From: JAAYQU01 sp037441445
Lineage (GTDB): Bacteria; Bacteroidota; Bacteroidia; Bacteroidales; Salinivirgaceae
Assembly (NCBI GenBank): GCA_037441445.1
Contig: JBBISE010000010.1
Span: forward strand, 1 to 64,000
DNA: 64,000 nucleotides
Direction: 5' to 3'
Position numbers and translations under genes: made by a program
In this document: positions 10,602 to 19,918 of the stretch, piece after piece
Layout: every line of letters starts with the position of its first letter
Numbering within the stretch: position 1 is the stretch's first letter
The notes under the pieces: generated by a model
Seen by the model: only the letters and a program-made list of their open reading frames with translations
Told to the model about the DNA's origin: nothing
The model's database searches: none

Positions 10602-11861
10602 ATGAACATTGAAAAAGGCAGTTCGGATTTAGGCAAAAAGGCCTCCCTGAAAAGGCTTCAGTTTTGTAATTTTAAGTTAGATTTTCTACTGAACCTTACG
10701 CTGGCAATTAATGAAAACCTGCCTGTGAATAAGATTTTAGAGAAATTCCTGTCTATTCTGAAGGAAGAATTAAACATTGGGAAAGTATTGCTTTTTAATT
10801 ACAATGAAAAATGGGAGAGGCTCTTAATTAGTGGGGTTCCGCACAGGGTTGCCGACGAAATTAAAGTCCCCAACGATCTTATTTATTACAATCAGATAAC
10901 CAACCTGACCATTGCATTGAACCCCCATCTTACTTTTTTTGATGTACTGGTGCCTGTTTTTCACCATGAAAGGCCTATAGCGTACCTTCTAATTGGTGAC
11001 ATTGAGGAAGAAAGAGCAGGAATGAGCCCCACAATCAAACATTTGCATTTTATTCAAACCTTAACGAATATAGTGGTTGTTGCAATTGAAAACCGGAACT
11101 TGTATAATCAAAACCTGCGACAAGAAGTACTAAAAAAGGAGTTGGATTTGGCAAGCCGCATGCAATCAATGCTAATCCCAAGTCACTCGTCATTGCCCAA
11201 CAATTCTGATTTTAATGCCGCAGCCTATTATTTGCCGCACTTTGAAGTTGGTGGAGACTATTATGATGTTATTCAGCTAAATGACCACCAATATGGCTTC
11301 TGTATTGCGGATGTTTCCGGTAAAGGGATATCGGCAGCTCTACTAATGTCAAACTTTCAGGCAAACCTCCGGGCACTTTTCACAGCCAACAGAAAACTCG
11401 ACGAAATTGTTCATGAGTTGAACCAGAGAGTAATGAAAAATGCTAATGGTGAAAAATTCATCACCTTGTTTATTGGAGAATACGATTCTCACAGCAAGAA
11501 ATTAACCTATATAAATGCCGGACATAATCCTCCGGTTTTCTATCAGGCTGGAACAAAATCTATAAAAATTTTGCAAACTGGATGCATTGGAGTTGGTATG
11601 CTCGATTTCATACCCGCATTAAGCATAGGCGTTGAGTTTACTACCCCCGGCTCAAGACTAATAATGTTCACTGACGGAACAGTGGAGCTTGAAAATGAAA
11701 AACAAGAAGAATTTGGTACTGGTGTAATGGAGCACGAATTGATGCAACCACAGAACTTGGAAGCGGTAATAGAAAGCATTGTAAATGAACTAGAAAGTTT
11801 CAGGGGAAATGGATCGTATGCTGACGATATTACTCTTCTTGCACTTGAATTTTCTTCCTAG
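10602..11861 (+). CDS. GAF domain PP2C/SpoIIE-type serine phosphatase (RsbU-like)
   Basis: 419 residues. The first 170 or so form a GAF-like sensor region, followed by a linker helix with the EVLKKELDLASRMQSMLIP motif typical of RsbU-type phosphatases. The PP2C domain contains FEVGGDYYDV, IADVSGKGISA, NAGHNPP, MFTDGTVE and SYADDITLL, which hold the Asp residues that bind the Mn/Mg pair. The family dephosphorylates anti-sigma-factor antagonists or other Ser/Thr-phosphorylated proteins. No STAS or anti-sigma kinase gene is nearby, so the substrate is unknown. Its 3' end overlaps the convergent polymerase gene by 32 bp. Confidence 0.9.
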   Translation: MNIEKGSSDLGKKASLKRLQFCNFKLDFLLNLTLAINENLPVNKILEKFLSILKEELNIGKVLLFNYNEKWERLLISGVPHRVADEIKVPNDLIYYNQITNLTIALNPHLTFFDVLVPVFHHERPIAYLLIGDIEEERAGMSPTIKHLHFIQTLTNIVVVAIENRNLYNQNLRQEVLKKELDLASRMQSMLIPSHSSLPNNSDFNAAAYYLPHFEVGGDYYDVIQLNDHQYGFCIADVSGKGISAALLMSNFQANLRALFTANRKLDEIVHELNQRVMKNANGEKFITLFIGEYDSHSKKLTYINAGHNPPVFYQAGTKSIKILQTGCIGVGMLDFIPALSIGVEFTTPGSRLIMFTDGTVELENEKQEEFGTGVMEHELMQPQNLEAVIESIVNELESFRGNGSYADDITLLALEFSS

Positions 11862-13278
11862 CCTTGGTTTGAAGGTCAATAAAAACAATGATAAGGGTAA
11901 AACTCCAAAAGGGTAACGAAATTTTATCCGTATCCAGGAAATTATTTACGATCCCATGTAAATAATAGGTTACCAACCCTATATAGGAACAAATTACCCA
12001 AAGTTTAGTTTGTTTGTCTTCCAATTGATAATAAAGCCTGACTGCTGTTACAGAAGTATAAGCTATTATGAGCAGAAAGGATAACAGTCCAAAAATCCCA
12101 GACTCGGACAGAACGCCAAGATACTCGCTATGGGCATTTCCAAGATCTCCTGAATTTGTGCTGATCGGGGTTTTATCGACAAACATTTGAAAAGGGGCAT
12201 AATTAAACATATATGTTCCCGGACCAAAACCTACGATGGGTTTTTCCTCGAACATACTATAAGCAGATTTCCAACGATTAATGCGCTCAAGATTAGAAAT
12301 GTCGTTACTAATATTGTAAATGGAACGCACATGTTTTGAGATTTCGATAGACGATTCCTGTTTATTCTGCTCGAGATAGAAAACGAGATTGTTTGACAAA
12401 AGCATTCCAACAATAATAACTGAAATTAGAATAAAAGCCCATACATAAATCCTAACCCGTAACCTGACAACCAAATAAATAACGAAAGCTCCCATGAGGC
12501 TTACCCAAGCTGCACGTGTATAGCTGAATATCGTTGCCGTCAAAAATAGAAGGGCCAGAAAACCAAAGAGAACCCTCTTCCATCGTGAATAGATGTCAGA
12601 TAACGTAAATCCCACCAGGAATGGCAGGTACATGGCTAATAACGCCCCATAGGAAGTGTGATCTTTGAAAAAAGGAGATGCTGCCCAATAGGCTATTTTT
12701 TTTATCCCAATCCCATAATAATATTGCCGTCCCAAGGCATAAAAAATAACAAGGGTAGTTGACACTGTAAACACAACTATCCAATATGTTATTCTCTCGG
12801 GTTTCCTTTTAAAGAGTTCATAAGCAAAATAATAAAAAGCAATCACAAACCACAACCTTGCCATAAAATGCTTGATAGATACTAAAGGCATTGTACTAGT
12901 GAAACATGTAAACAGCATCCAGGTAAGGTACAGGACAATTGCAACAGATACGGGATGTTTCAATAAGGAAGCGTCGAATTGACGATTATGCAGGAAACGT
13001 AGCGCTAGTAAAATCAATAAACCCAATATAAGTACTTCAGAAGGAAGGAAAACATCAATTGACATATCGGGGTAAAAATGAGACAAAGGCACACTTAGCG
13101 CTACTGAAGTCAGTATCAGGAAACCAAAAAAAGGCACATTCCGGGCAGCAGATGTCAACAAAATCAGAACCACGGGCACTAACAGTACCCACAAATTCTC
13201 CGTGTACGTGGCTGTGGCAAGAACAGTCATGAACAGTAAAACTGTAACGAGAAATAATTTATTTCGGAATAGCTCCAT
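11830..13278 (-). CDS. O-antigen polymerase/ligase family membrane protein, copy 2
   Basis: 482 residues with about 12 hydrophobic segments and a large loop after the middle of the protein. The Wzy_C/WaaL signature is visible: RINRWKSAYSMF, then PIVGFGPGTYMFNYAPFQ, then GNAHSEYLGVLSESGIFG. The role is polymerisation of lipid-linked repeat units, or ligation of polysaccharide to an acceptor, on the periplasmic face; sequence alone does not tell these apart. It is a close paralogue of the gene just upstream (16-bp gap) and is the last gene of the wzz-wzy group. The 3' end overlaps the phosphatase gene on the other strand. Confidence 0.85.
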   Translation of the reverse strand: MELFRNKLFLVTVLLFMTVLATATYTENLWVLLVPVVLILLTSAARNVPFFGFLILTSVALSVPLSHFYPDMSIDVFLPSEVLILGLLILLALRFLHNRQFDASLLKHPVSVAIVLYLTWMLFTCFTSTMPLVSIKHFMARLWFVIAFYYFAYELFKRKPERITYWIVVFTVSTTLVIFYALGRQYYYGIGIKKIAYWAASPFFKDHTSYGALLAMYLPFLVGFTLSDIYSRWKRVLFGFLALLFLTATIFSYTRAAWVSLMGAFVIYLVVRLRVRIYVWAFILISVIIVGMLLSNNLVFYLEQNKQESSIEISKHVRSIYNISNDISNLERINRWKSAYSMFEEKPIVGFGPGTYMFNYAPFQMFVDKTPISTNSGDLGNAHSEYLGVLSESGIFGLLSFLLIIAYTSVTAVRLYYQLEDKQTKLWVICSYIGLVTYYLHGIVNNFLDTDKISLPFWSFTLIIVFIDLQTKARKKIQVQEE

Positions 13279-13294
13279 TTTGGGGGTTGATAGG

Positions 13295-14749
13295 TTATTC
13301 CGGTTTTCCGGCTACTACTTCGGAACCTTTATCTTTGGGATAAACCACATCCAATACAACTATGGCTGCTGTGAATCCCCAAAACAACAAAGAAAACTTG
13401 TCAATATCAAGAAAATTATTTAAAAATCCGTGCATATAATAGGAAAACAAGCCTAAGAACAAAGCCATGGATAGTAGCCTTATCTCTCTTTCAAGTGCCC
13501 TTTGATAAATCCTGAATGCGGTAATACCCGTTAAAATCAGTATCATGGTAAATGTCAATGTTCCTAATATACCCGATTCGGCCAAAGGTCCCAAAAATTC
13601 GCTGTGGGCATTTCCTACTTCACCAAAATTGGTGCTGATGATAGTTCGTTCGTAGGTAAATTGATACGGTGCGTATTGAAACATATATGTTCCCGGCCCA
13701 AAACCCATTATAGGTCTTTCATTGAACATTCTAAGTGCCGAATTCCACCTATTGATGCGTTCAAGGTTTGATGCATCGGTGCTGATGTTGGTAACCGAAC
13801 TTAATTGCTCACTGAGGTTATCAGAAGAATCCTGCTGATTCTTTTCAAGGTGCATGACAATTTGTGAAAAAAACGTTATGACGACTGTCAATGCAACAAC
13901 GCCCATAACAAGTATGGTTCTTCCCTTAATCCGAAGTACAAGTAGTATCAACAATACAAAACTAAGCGCCAGGCCTAGCCACGCAGCGCGTGTATAGGAA
14001 AGAACTAAAGCCAGCAAGTAAAATATCCCTATCGCAAAAACAAAAACTCTTTTTCCAGAATTGTAGCGCTTTAGAAAAATACAGAGAAAAATAAAAGGAA
14101 TAAGCATTGCCAAGATGGCACCATAGGAAGTATGGTCAGGAAGAAGAGGCATAACCACATAGTTTGCTGCTTTTTTATCGAAAAAACCGAAACCACTGAT
14201 CCTTACCAATGTATAGACAATTACAAAAAGAAACGAAACAATGTAAAACCAAAAATATTTATATATGTTGTCTTTGTTTTTAAACAAGTGCAGTGTTAAA
14301 ATGTAAAAAGCAGCAAGATACCATAACCGTGTTAAAGTAAATTTGAACGATATTAAAGGCATTGTACTTGTGAAAGATGTGACGACAATCCAAGCGAAAT
14401 TCAGGTAAATTGCAATGGATACCGGATGTGTTAAAAGCTTTTTGTCAAAGGAATGATTCTCAAAGGCAAACTTGTACAAGACAATTAGCAAGACGCCAAA
14501 CAAAAGGGGTTCAATAGGCAGGCTTAAATCATTCTCTACGCTCATAAAGAACCTCATCTGGACTGACAATGGTGCCAGAAAGGCAATGATATACATCAGT
14601 TTGTCGAGAGAAAACGCAGCAACCAAAACCAAAGCCAAAGCAAACGGCAGGGCAGCAATATAAAATTTTTCGATGGAAACAAAATACGTTGCAAATGCTA
14701 TAAATACTATAGCACTAAAATACAGCAAAATGACTTTACTTCTTTGCAC
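13295..14749 (-). CDS. O-antigen polymerase/ligase family membrane protein, copy 1
   Basis: 484 residues, multi-spanning, collinear with the next copy (shared RINRW, PIMGFGPGTYMFQYAPYQ and GNAHSEFLGPLAESGILG). The start is GTG, 13 bp after the upstream Wzz-like gene, so the two are probably cotranscribed. The shared topology and periplasmic loop point to an O-antigen polymerase/ligase fold. The tandem arrangement suggests one copy polymerises and the other ligates, or that each serves a different glycan; this is inference. Confidence 0.85.
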   Translation of the reverse strand: MQRSKVILLYFSAIVFIAFATYFVSIEKFYIAALPFALALVLVAAFSLDKLMYIIAFLAPLSVQMRFFMSVENDLSLPIEPLLFGVLLIVLYKFAFENHSFDKKLLTHPVSIAIYLNFAWIVVTSFTSTMPLISFKFTLTRLWYLAAFYILTLHLFKNKDNIYKYFWFYIVSFLFVIVYTLVRISGFGFFDKKAANYVVMPLLPDHTSYGAILAMLIPFIFLCIFLKRYNSGKRVFVFAIGIFYLLALVLSYTRAAWLGLALSFVLLILLVLRIKGRTILVMGVVALTVVITFFSQIVMHLEKNQQDSSDNLSEQLSSVTNISTDASNLERINRWNSALRMFNERPIMGFGPGTYMFQYAPYQFTYERTIISTNFGEVGNAHSEFLGPLAESGILGTLTFTMILILTGITAFRIYQRALEREIRLLSMALFLGLFSYYMHGFLNNFLDIDKFSLLFWGFTAAIVVLDVVYPKDKGSEVVAGKPE

Positions 14750-14762
14750 TGATTATCTTGCT

Positions 14763-15701
14763 TTAGGCATTTATATTTTTTCGCTCAATAAATCCTAAAA
14801 CCATAAAGCTCAATACTAAAACCGATAATCCACCGATTAAGGCAATTGGAACCCGCATTGGAGAATATTTTTTATCAGGAGCGTAAGGTGACGAAACCAT
14901 TGTATAGTAGGTTATCTCTTTATTTGCTTCTATTATTTGTTGATCCATTTCAATCTTGATGGAAGCCATAGCCGACGCCTGCTCCCGGTAAACTTTAAAA
15001 TAACGTAAGAACTCTGTGCCGTATCCTTTTATCAAATCCAATTCCTCGTCGGAATCCTTGGTTCTTAATACTATTTCATCGTTCTCAATGCGCGAATCTC
15101 CTTTGGTCAGATTCATTATCTTAGAAAGCTCTTTATTCCCCGAACGAGTGATAATTGTTTCTAAAATCTTGTTCGAATGCCCGACCTGCTCTTCAAACAT
15201 GGAAACCAATTGCCTGTTGACATTTACATATTCCAACATCTTCAGTTTGTGAATTTCCCTTACCTTGTTGTTGTAGTGTTTCAAAATAGAGTTTACAATT
15301 TCACATGCCAATTTTGGATCGGTGTCTAAAACAGAAATTTCGACCGATTCATAGGGAGTTTTACGAATGGAAACCAGATCATAATAATATTCGTAGAGTT
15401 TAGAATTGTATGTTTTGTCTTCCTTCGAAATTCTCCAATGGTTGTCAAGCCCAAACTCGGTTATAACACTGTTGGCAACATCCCGTGAATTAAGGATAGC
15501 AACCATCTGCTCGGTATAGCTTTCCTCAGAATAGGCTCCCAGGTTCACGGGATAAACAACTGCATATGATTTGTATTTTGGCTTAATCAGGTAGGTCGAG
15601 GCACCAATTATGACTGTTCCTAAAAATGTTATTGCAATCAGGTGTTTCCACCATTTAGTAAAAATGTACAAAATGTTCTTGTTGCTGAATACGCCTTCCA
15701 T
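14763..15701 (-). CDS. Wzz-type chain-length determinant protein, copy 2
   Basis: 312 residues with N-terminal and C-terminal membrane helices flanking a periplasmic, partly coiled-coil region, the architecture of polysaccharide co-polymerases (Wzz). The first helix is followed by PKYKSYAVVYPVNLGAYS, the conserved membrane-proximal strand, and the Pro-rich KKYSPMRVPIALIGG precedes the last helix. There is no fused BY-kinase domain. It sits between a longer paralogue and two polymerase-like genes, and probably sets the modal length of their product. Confidence 0.85.
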   Translation of the reverse strand: MEGVFSNKNILYIFTKWWKHLIAITFLGTVIIGASTYLIKPKYKSYAVVYPVNLGAYSEESYTEQMVAILNSRDVANSVITEFGLDNHWRISKEDKTYNSKLYEYYYDLVSIRKTPYESVEISVLDTDPKLACEIVNSILKHYNNKVREIHKLKMLEYVNVNRQLVSMFEEQVGHSNKILETIITRSGNKELSKIMNLTKGDSRIENDEIVLRTKDSDEELDLIKGYGTEFLRYFKVYREQASAMASIKIEMDQQIIEANKEITYYTMVSSPYAPDKKYSPMRVPIALIGGLSVLVLSFMVLGFIERKNINA

Positions 15702-15733
15702 AACGTTCTATTTATTAGTGTTTTAATTCTGAT

Positions 15734-16735
15734 TTACGATTCCTTCGAGGAATTCAACGATACAACCAGGAAGCTGGTCATAACAAACAGGGAAATTCCT
15801 GAAAGCACAACTACAAGCCATGTTATTGGGTATGATTTCTTCTCACTGGGGGTAGCTTGATTTACAACATATTTTCTTGGAATAGTTTGTGTTGCATTGA
15901 CTTGGGCGGCAAGCAATTTATCCCGCAGCAGTGCTACTCTCTTTTGCTCAAGTTCAAGTTCCCCAATCAATGACAGTGATGGCCCTCCAAATTTCGATAA
16001 TGTTTCTATTTTTTGTTGTAAAGCCTTCAGTCCAGCGTTTTTGCCGGTTGCAAGAGCTTCAGCATAGGCAGCATTATAAACCTCGGCCTCAGCCCGATAG
16101 TTATTTATTCCTTTTGCCCGTATTTTGTCCAATGAATCTTCAATTTGCCTTACGTAATGCCTTGCTGCCTGATATTCTCGCTCAACAATCGAGAGTGCTT
16201 CTTTTGTTCTGTCCGATTGTATTTTCTTGTAAACCGTGTCCACAAGTTCAGTTATTTTGTTGGCAATATCTGCTGCCATTTGGGGATCAGAATCAAAAAC
16301 CTCAATTTCAATAGATTGAAAGCGGGTTTTGCGAATATGAACATTTTTTTCGTATCGATTACGAAGCTGCGTTTGGGGGTAACGCGATGTCGGGTCAATC
16401 TTATAATGATCCATCAATTTAAAGGTGGCAGCTACTCTGCTCTGAATCTCGTCAGAATGTAATATTTGTTGTAATTGCTCTAACTCGCTCTCTTCACCAA
16501 ACGCCATGTAATCTTTACTACTTCCCCGTTCATCAAGCAACACTTGAGAAACGGCTCCCAAATTCGCAGGGAAAACAGTTACGGTTGATTTGTATTTGGG
16601 AGGTACAAGTAAACAGACTCCCAACGATATAAAACTTCCCACTATAGTGGTCAATATCAAGACTTTCCAATTCTTAATCAGTATTCTTACAATAGGTATG
16701 AAGCTAACTTCATTTTCCTTTGATGAATGAACCAT
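15734..16735 (-). CDS. Wzz-type chain-length determinant protein, copy 1
   Basis: 333 residues, two terminal transmembrane helices, N-terminal Wzz domain (PPKYKSTVTVFPANLGAVSQ) and a central helical region containing LVDTVYKKIQSDRTKEALSI. It is paralogous to the next gene over its whole length but has about 20 extra residues. A perfect -7 box lies 20 bp upstream, so it is probably the first gene of a wzz-wzz-wzy-wzy unit separate from the sugar operon. By family it controls chain length of a Wzy-dependent glycan in the inner membrane. Confidence 0.87.
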   Translation of the reverse strand: MVHSSKENEVSFIPIVRILIKNWKVLILTTIVGSFISLGVCLLVPPKYKSTVTVFPANLGAVSQVLLDERGSSKDYMAFGEESELEQLQQILHSDEIQSRVAATFKLMDHYKIDPTSRYPQTQLRNRYEKNVHIRKTRFQSIEIEVFDSDPQMAADIANKITELVDTVYKKIQSDRTKEALSIVEREYQAARHYVRQIEDSLDKIRAKGINNYRAEAEVYNAAYAEALATGKNAGLKALQQKIETLSKFGGPSLSLIGELELEQKRVALLRDKLLAAQVNATQTIPRKYVVNQATPSEKKSYPITWLVVVLSGISLFVMTSFLVVSLNSSKES

Positions 16736-16754
16736 TATCCAATTTTTGAGGATG

Positions 16755-16762
16755 CAAAAATA
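16755..16762 (-). promoter_or_regulatory. -7 box for the wzz-wzy unit
   Basis: TATTTTTG on the minus strand (16762 to 16755), 19 bp upstream of the first wzz ATG. No convincing -33 element was found. Confidence 0.5.
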
Positions 16763-16859
16763 TAAAAATCCCTGAAGGAAATGACATGAATTCGATAAAA
16801 ACGAGTTTTTTTTCCAGAAAACACAAAATTATTTTTTTTAGAATCAATTTGATGTAATT

Positions 16860-17576
16860 TTATATTTTCATTTGAACCTCCTTAAAATAATAGCTTTCTG
16901 TAATTCCTGTTTCCTTCTGAAGCGTTAACCTCCCATCGAATCCAACATCTGTAATCATGGCTTGGAATTCAGAATTGCTATCGACATAGGTTGCCCCTTC
17001 CTTTCTGAACAAAAGGGAAAAATACATCTCTCTTAACAGGTTTGTTGGTTCACTAAACTCTTCAAATGCCATTAACATAAATCTTTGTAACTCAAGAGCC
17101 ATAGATTCAGGTTCGAAATAATGATTAGTTAACATTCCAAGACTGGTAGCATTGGGAACGCCGGCAAACTCTTTTTGATTTAGGTTGACCCCTACACCAA
17201 TAATGGTGTGATCGACAATTTCACCCATAATACTATTTTCAATAAGGATTCCGGCAATTTTTTTATTTCCTGCAATTATGTCGTTTGGCCATTTGATTTC
17301 TGCTTTACAACCATAAGAAAGGATAAAACGATAAACTGCCAACGACGCTATCATAGAAATGGCGAAGCTTTCAGTGGCATTAATCCTGGTCGAAAAAATA
17401 AAACTGGCTAGAAGGTTGCTTTCCGGATCGGATTCCCAACTATTGCCAGCCTGTCCTCGTCCCGATTCCTGAAAACCCGCAGCTACACAGAATCCCTGTT
17501 GCTTGTGCATGTACTGTTTAGCAATGTCATTGGTGGATGTGGTTTTTTCTAACCAAAGTATCTTTTCCTCTCCCAT
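16860..17576 (-). CDS. birA: Biotin--[acetyl-CoA-carboxylase] ligase
   Basis: 238 residues, a class I (monofunctional) biotin protein ligase lacking the N-terminal DNA-binding domain of E. coli BirA. The nucleotide/biotin loop reads SGRGQAGNSW, and the catalytic IKWPNDII and GILIEN motifs are present. The enzyme activates biotin as biotinyl-AMP and attaches it to the carboxyl carrier protein. It lies between two polysaccharide gene groups with gaps of about 90-125 bp, apparently unrelated to them. Confidence 0.93.
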   Translation of the reverse strand: MGEEKILWLEKTTSTNDIAKQYMHKQQGFCVAAGFQESGRGQAGNSWESDPESNLLASFIFSTRINATESFAISMIASLAVYRFILSYGCKAEIKWPNDIIAGNKKIAGILIENSIMGEIVDHTIIGVGVNLNQKEFAGVPNATSLGMLTNHYFEPESMALELQRFMLMAFEEFSEPTNLLREMYFSLLFRKEGATYVDSNSEFQAMITDVGFDGRLTLQKETGITESYYFKEVQMKI

Positions 17577-17666
17577 GGGGTCGATGCTAACCTTGTCTTA
17601 AAAATAAAAGGATTGCCCACAAAGGTTCTGATTATTTGTATCCCAATCCCTTTATCTGAAAATTAA

Positions 17667-18962
17667 TTATAAACTCCAGTATTTTAAATCGTTAATCTTG
17701 CTTTTAAAAATTCCTTTAATGTCCACGAAAATGGCTTCTGGTGCTGCCCACTTCTTAAAATCAACCTCGGTGTATTGCTTGAACTTACTATGCTGGACTG
17801 CCACAACAATTACATCGTATTTTCCTGTTGGCTCGGGCTTAATTTTCAATCCATACTCCTCTTCCACCTCATGGGCGTTGGCATGCGGATCCACTGTATC
17901 AACCTGTACCTTGAAACTTTCAAACTCGCGTATAAGGTCAACCACCTTTGAATTTCTGATATCACTCACATCTTCCTTGAACGTCATGCCTAACATTAAA
18001 ACCCTGGAATCACGCAAGTTTTTTTCGCTACCTACAACTTTTTTAACAATTTCGCTGGCGATCCACTGTGCCATACCATCGTTAATGGATCGTCCGCTAT
18101 CAATGATCTGTGGATGGTAACCCTGCTGCTTGGCTTTATATAACAGGTAATACGGGTCAACGCCTATACAATGGCCTCCAACCAATCCCGGGCTGAATTT
18201 TAAGAAATTCCATTTCGTTCCTGCAGCCTCAAGAACTTCAAATGTATTGATTTTCATTTTATTGAAAATAATCGAGAGTTCATTCATTAAGGCAATGTTG
18301 ACATCGCGCTGCGTGTTCTCGATAATTTTGGCGGCTTCGGCAACTTTTATACTGGAGGCTTTGTAAATTCCAGCCTTTACAATCATTTCATATACAAGGG
18401 CAATTTGCTCCAGCGCCTCGGTATCATTCCCTGAAACAATTTTCAGGATTGTGGTTATGGTATGTTCCTTATCGCCTGGGTTAATCCTTTCGGGCGAGAA
18501 CCCAACCTTGAAATCGGTTCCCATTTTCAGGCCGCTTAGTTCCTCTAACAAAGGAACGCAGTCCTCTTCGGTGCAACTAGGGTAAACAGTCGATTCATAA
18601 ACCACATAATCGCCCTTTTTCAGTGCTTTCCCCACACTACGTGTGGCTGAAAGCAAGGGTTTAAGGTCGGGAAGCCTGTGATCATCAATGGGGGTTGGCA
18701 CAGCCACAATATGAAACTTTGCCATTTTCAAGTCTTCCGGATTTGCCGTGAACAGGATATTCGTATTATTGAAGGCTTCCGGCTCAAGTTCATTGCTGGG
18801 GTCGATGCGATTTTTCATCATTTCCACCCTGTCCTGGCGAATATCGAACCCAACAACATGTGTTTTTTTTGCAAATTCAAGTGCAATGGGCAGCCCAACA
18901 TATCCTAATCCTATTACACTGATAGAGGCTTTTCCATTAAGTATTTCTTGGTAAACTGACAT
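17667..18962 (-). CDS. UDP-N-acetylhexosamine 6-dehydrogenase (WbpO/TviB type)
   Basis: 431 residues. The Rossmann motif SVIGLGYVGLPIA is at residues 15-27. The central helix region has KVAEAAKIIENTQRDVNIAL, the catalytic Cys lies in GLVGGHCIGVDPYYL, and the UDP-binding domain has MLGMTFKEDVSDIRNSK. The family oxidises C6 of a UDP-HexNAc to the uronic acid with two NAD+. The sequence resembles the TviB/CapL (UDP-GalNAc) branch, which fits the adjacent wbpP-type 4-epimerase, but UDP-GlcNAc cannot be excluded. It is the last gene of the sugar operon, starting 3 bp after the wbpB-like gene. Confidence 0.92.
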   Translation of the reverse strand: MSVYQEILNGKASISVIGLGYVGLPIALEFAKKTHVVGFDIRQDRVEMMKNRIDPSNELEPEAFNNTNILFTANPEDLKMAKFHIVAVPTPIDDHRLPDLKPLLSATRSVGKALKKGDYVVYESTVYPSCTEEDCVPLLEELSGLKMGTDFKVGFSPERINPGDKEHTITTILKIVSGNDTEALEQIALVYEMIVKAGIYKASSIKVAEAAKIIENTQRDVNIALMNELSIIFNKMKINTFEVLEAAGTKWNFLKFSPGLVGGHCIGVDPYYLLYKAKQQGYHPQIIDSGRSINDGMAQWIASEIVKKVVGSEKNLRDSRVLMLGMTFKEDVSDIRNSKVVDLIREFESFKVQVDTVDPHANAHEVEEEYGLKIKPEPTGKYDVIVVAVQHSKFKQYTEVDFKKWAAPEAIFVDIKGIFKSKINDLKYWSL

Positions 18963-18965
18963 AAG

Positions 18966-19907
18966 CTACAATTTTTTAAGTTTAACAATCGGGTGAATTT
19001 CTCCCACTGATGAGAGTTGTTGATTTCGAATCTGATGAACTATTTCAATTGAGGTGCGAGCCTCTTCTGGACCAAAACCCTGGCCTTGTAAAACATTTTT
19101 ATAGGTTTCAGTATGCAGGTCAGTAAAACCTTCGCTGAATTCTATTTCCTGTCCGGCGACTATTATTGACCTGTATGTTCTCTGTCCTTTGGCCTGAACC
19201 TCTTTGGGAAGATCGTTGCTATCAATACTCAGAAACCAACGTACGTTGGCAGTTTCCAGTTCGAGATATCCTGAAGCCTTGTGGGGTTCCCTAAGGTGTA
19301 CTGTGCTTTTTTTTAGATGGCCAAAAATCCAGATTAACATATCAAAAAAATGAACACCAATGTTAGTTGCTACTCCGCCGGACTTTGTCATATCTCCTTT
19401 CCACGAGTAATCATACCATTTTCCACGACTAGTAATATAAGTCAGGTCAATATCATACATTTTTGCGGTGGCAGACTCTATTTGCTTTTTTAGGGCTATA
19501 ATTGCAGGATGAAGCCGGAGTTGCAATACTGTGTATATTCTTTTATTGTATTCCTTCTGTAAATCGACCAAAGCATCGACATTCCATGGGTTTAAAACCA
19601 GGGGCTTTTCACAAATCGCTGCAGCTCCCTGTCTTAGTGCAAAGCGAATATGTGCATCGTGCAAATAATTTGGCGAGCAAATGGAAACATAATCGAGGGG
19701 TTGATTAATCCGGCGCAGTTTGTCAACATGGCGGTCAAAACGCTCGAATTCGACAAAAAAATCACATTCCGGGAAAAAGGAATCTATTAGTCCCACACTG
19801 TCAAAGGGATCAAGAGCGGCCACCAACGTATTACCTGTGTCCCTGATGGCTTTCAGATGACGGGGTGCAATAAAACCGGCTACTCCAATAAGGGCAAATC
19901 GTTTCAA
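18966..19907 (-). CDS. wbpB: UDP-HexNAcA 3-dehydrogenase, WbpB-like (Gfo/Idh/MocA)
   Basis: 313 residues. It matches the WbpB branch of the Gfo/Idh/MocA family along its length: MKRFALIGVAGFIAPRHLKA at the N-terminus, YVSICSPNYLHDAHI, ICEKPLV (catalytic Lys), TNIGVHFFDML, and SEGFTDLHTETY near the end. WbpB oxidises C3 of a UDP-HexNAc uronic acid with tightly bound NAD+, which is recycled using 2-oxoglutarate, giving 2-hydroxyglutarate. The product is the substrate of WbpE, encoded upstream in the same operon. The CitE-like gene is its immediate upstream neighbour (11-bp gap). Confidence 0.92.
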   Translation of the reverse strand: MKRFALIGVAGFIAPRHLKAIRDTGNTLVAALDPFDSVGLIDSFFPECDFFVEFERFDRHVDKLRRINQPLDYVSICSPNYLHDAHIRFALRQGAAAICEKPLVLNPWNVDALVDLQKEYNKRIYTVLQLRLHPAIIALKKQIESATAKMYDIDLTYITSRGKWYDYSWKGDMTKSGGVATNIGVHFFDMLIWIFGHLKKSTVHLREPHKASGYLELETANVRWFLSIDSNDLPKEVQAKGQRTYRSIIVAGQEIEFSEGFTDLHTETYKNVLQGQGFGPEEARTSIEIVHQIRNQQLSSVGEIHPIVKLKKL

Positions 19908-19918
19908 ATCAAATCGGT

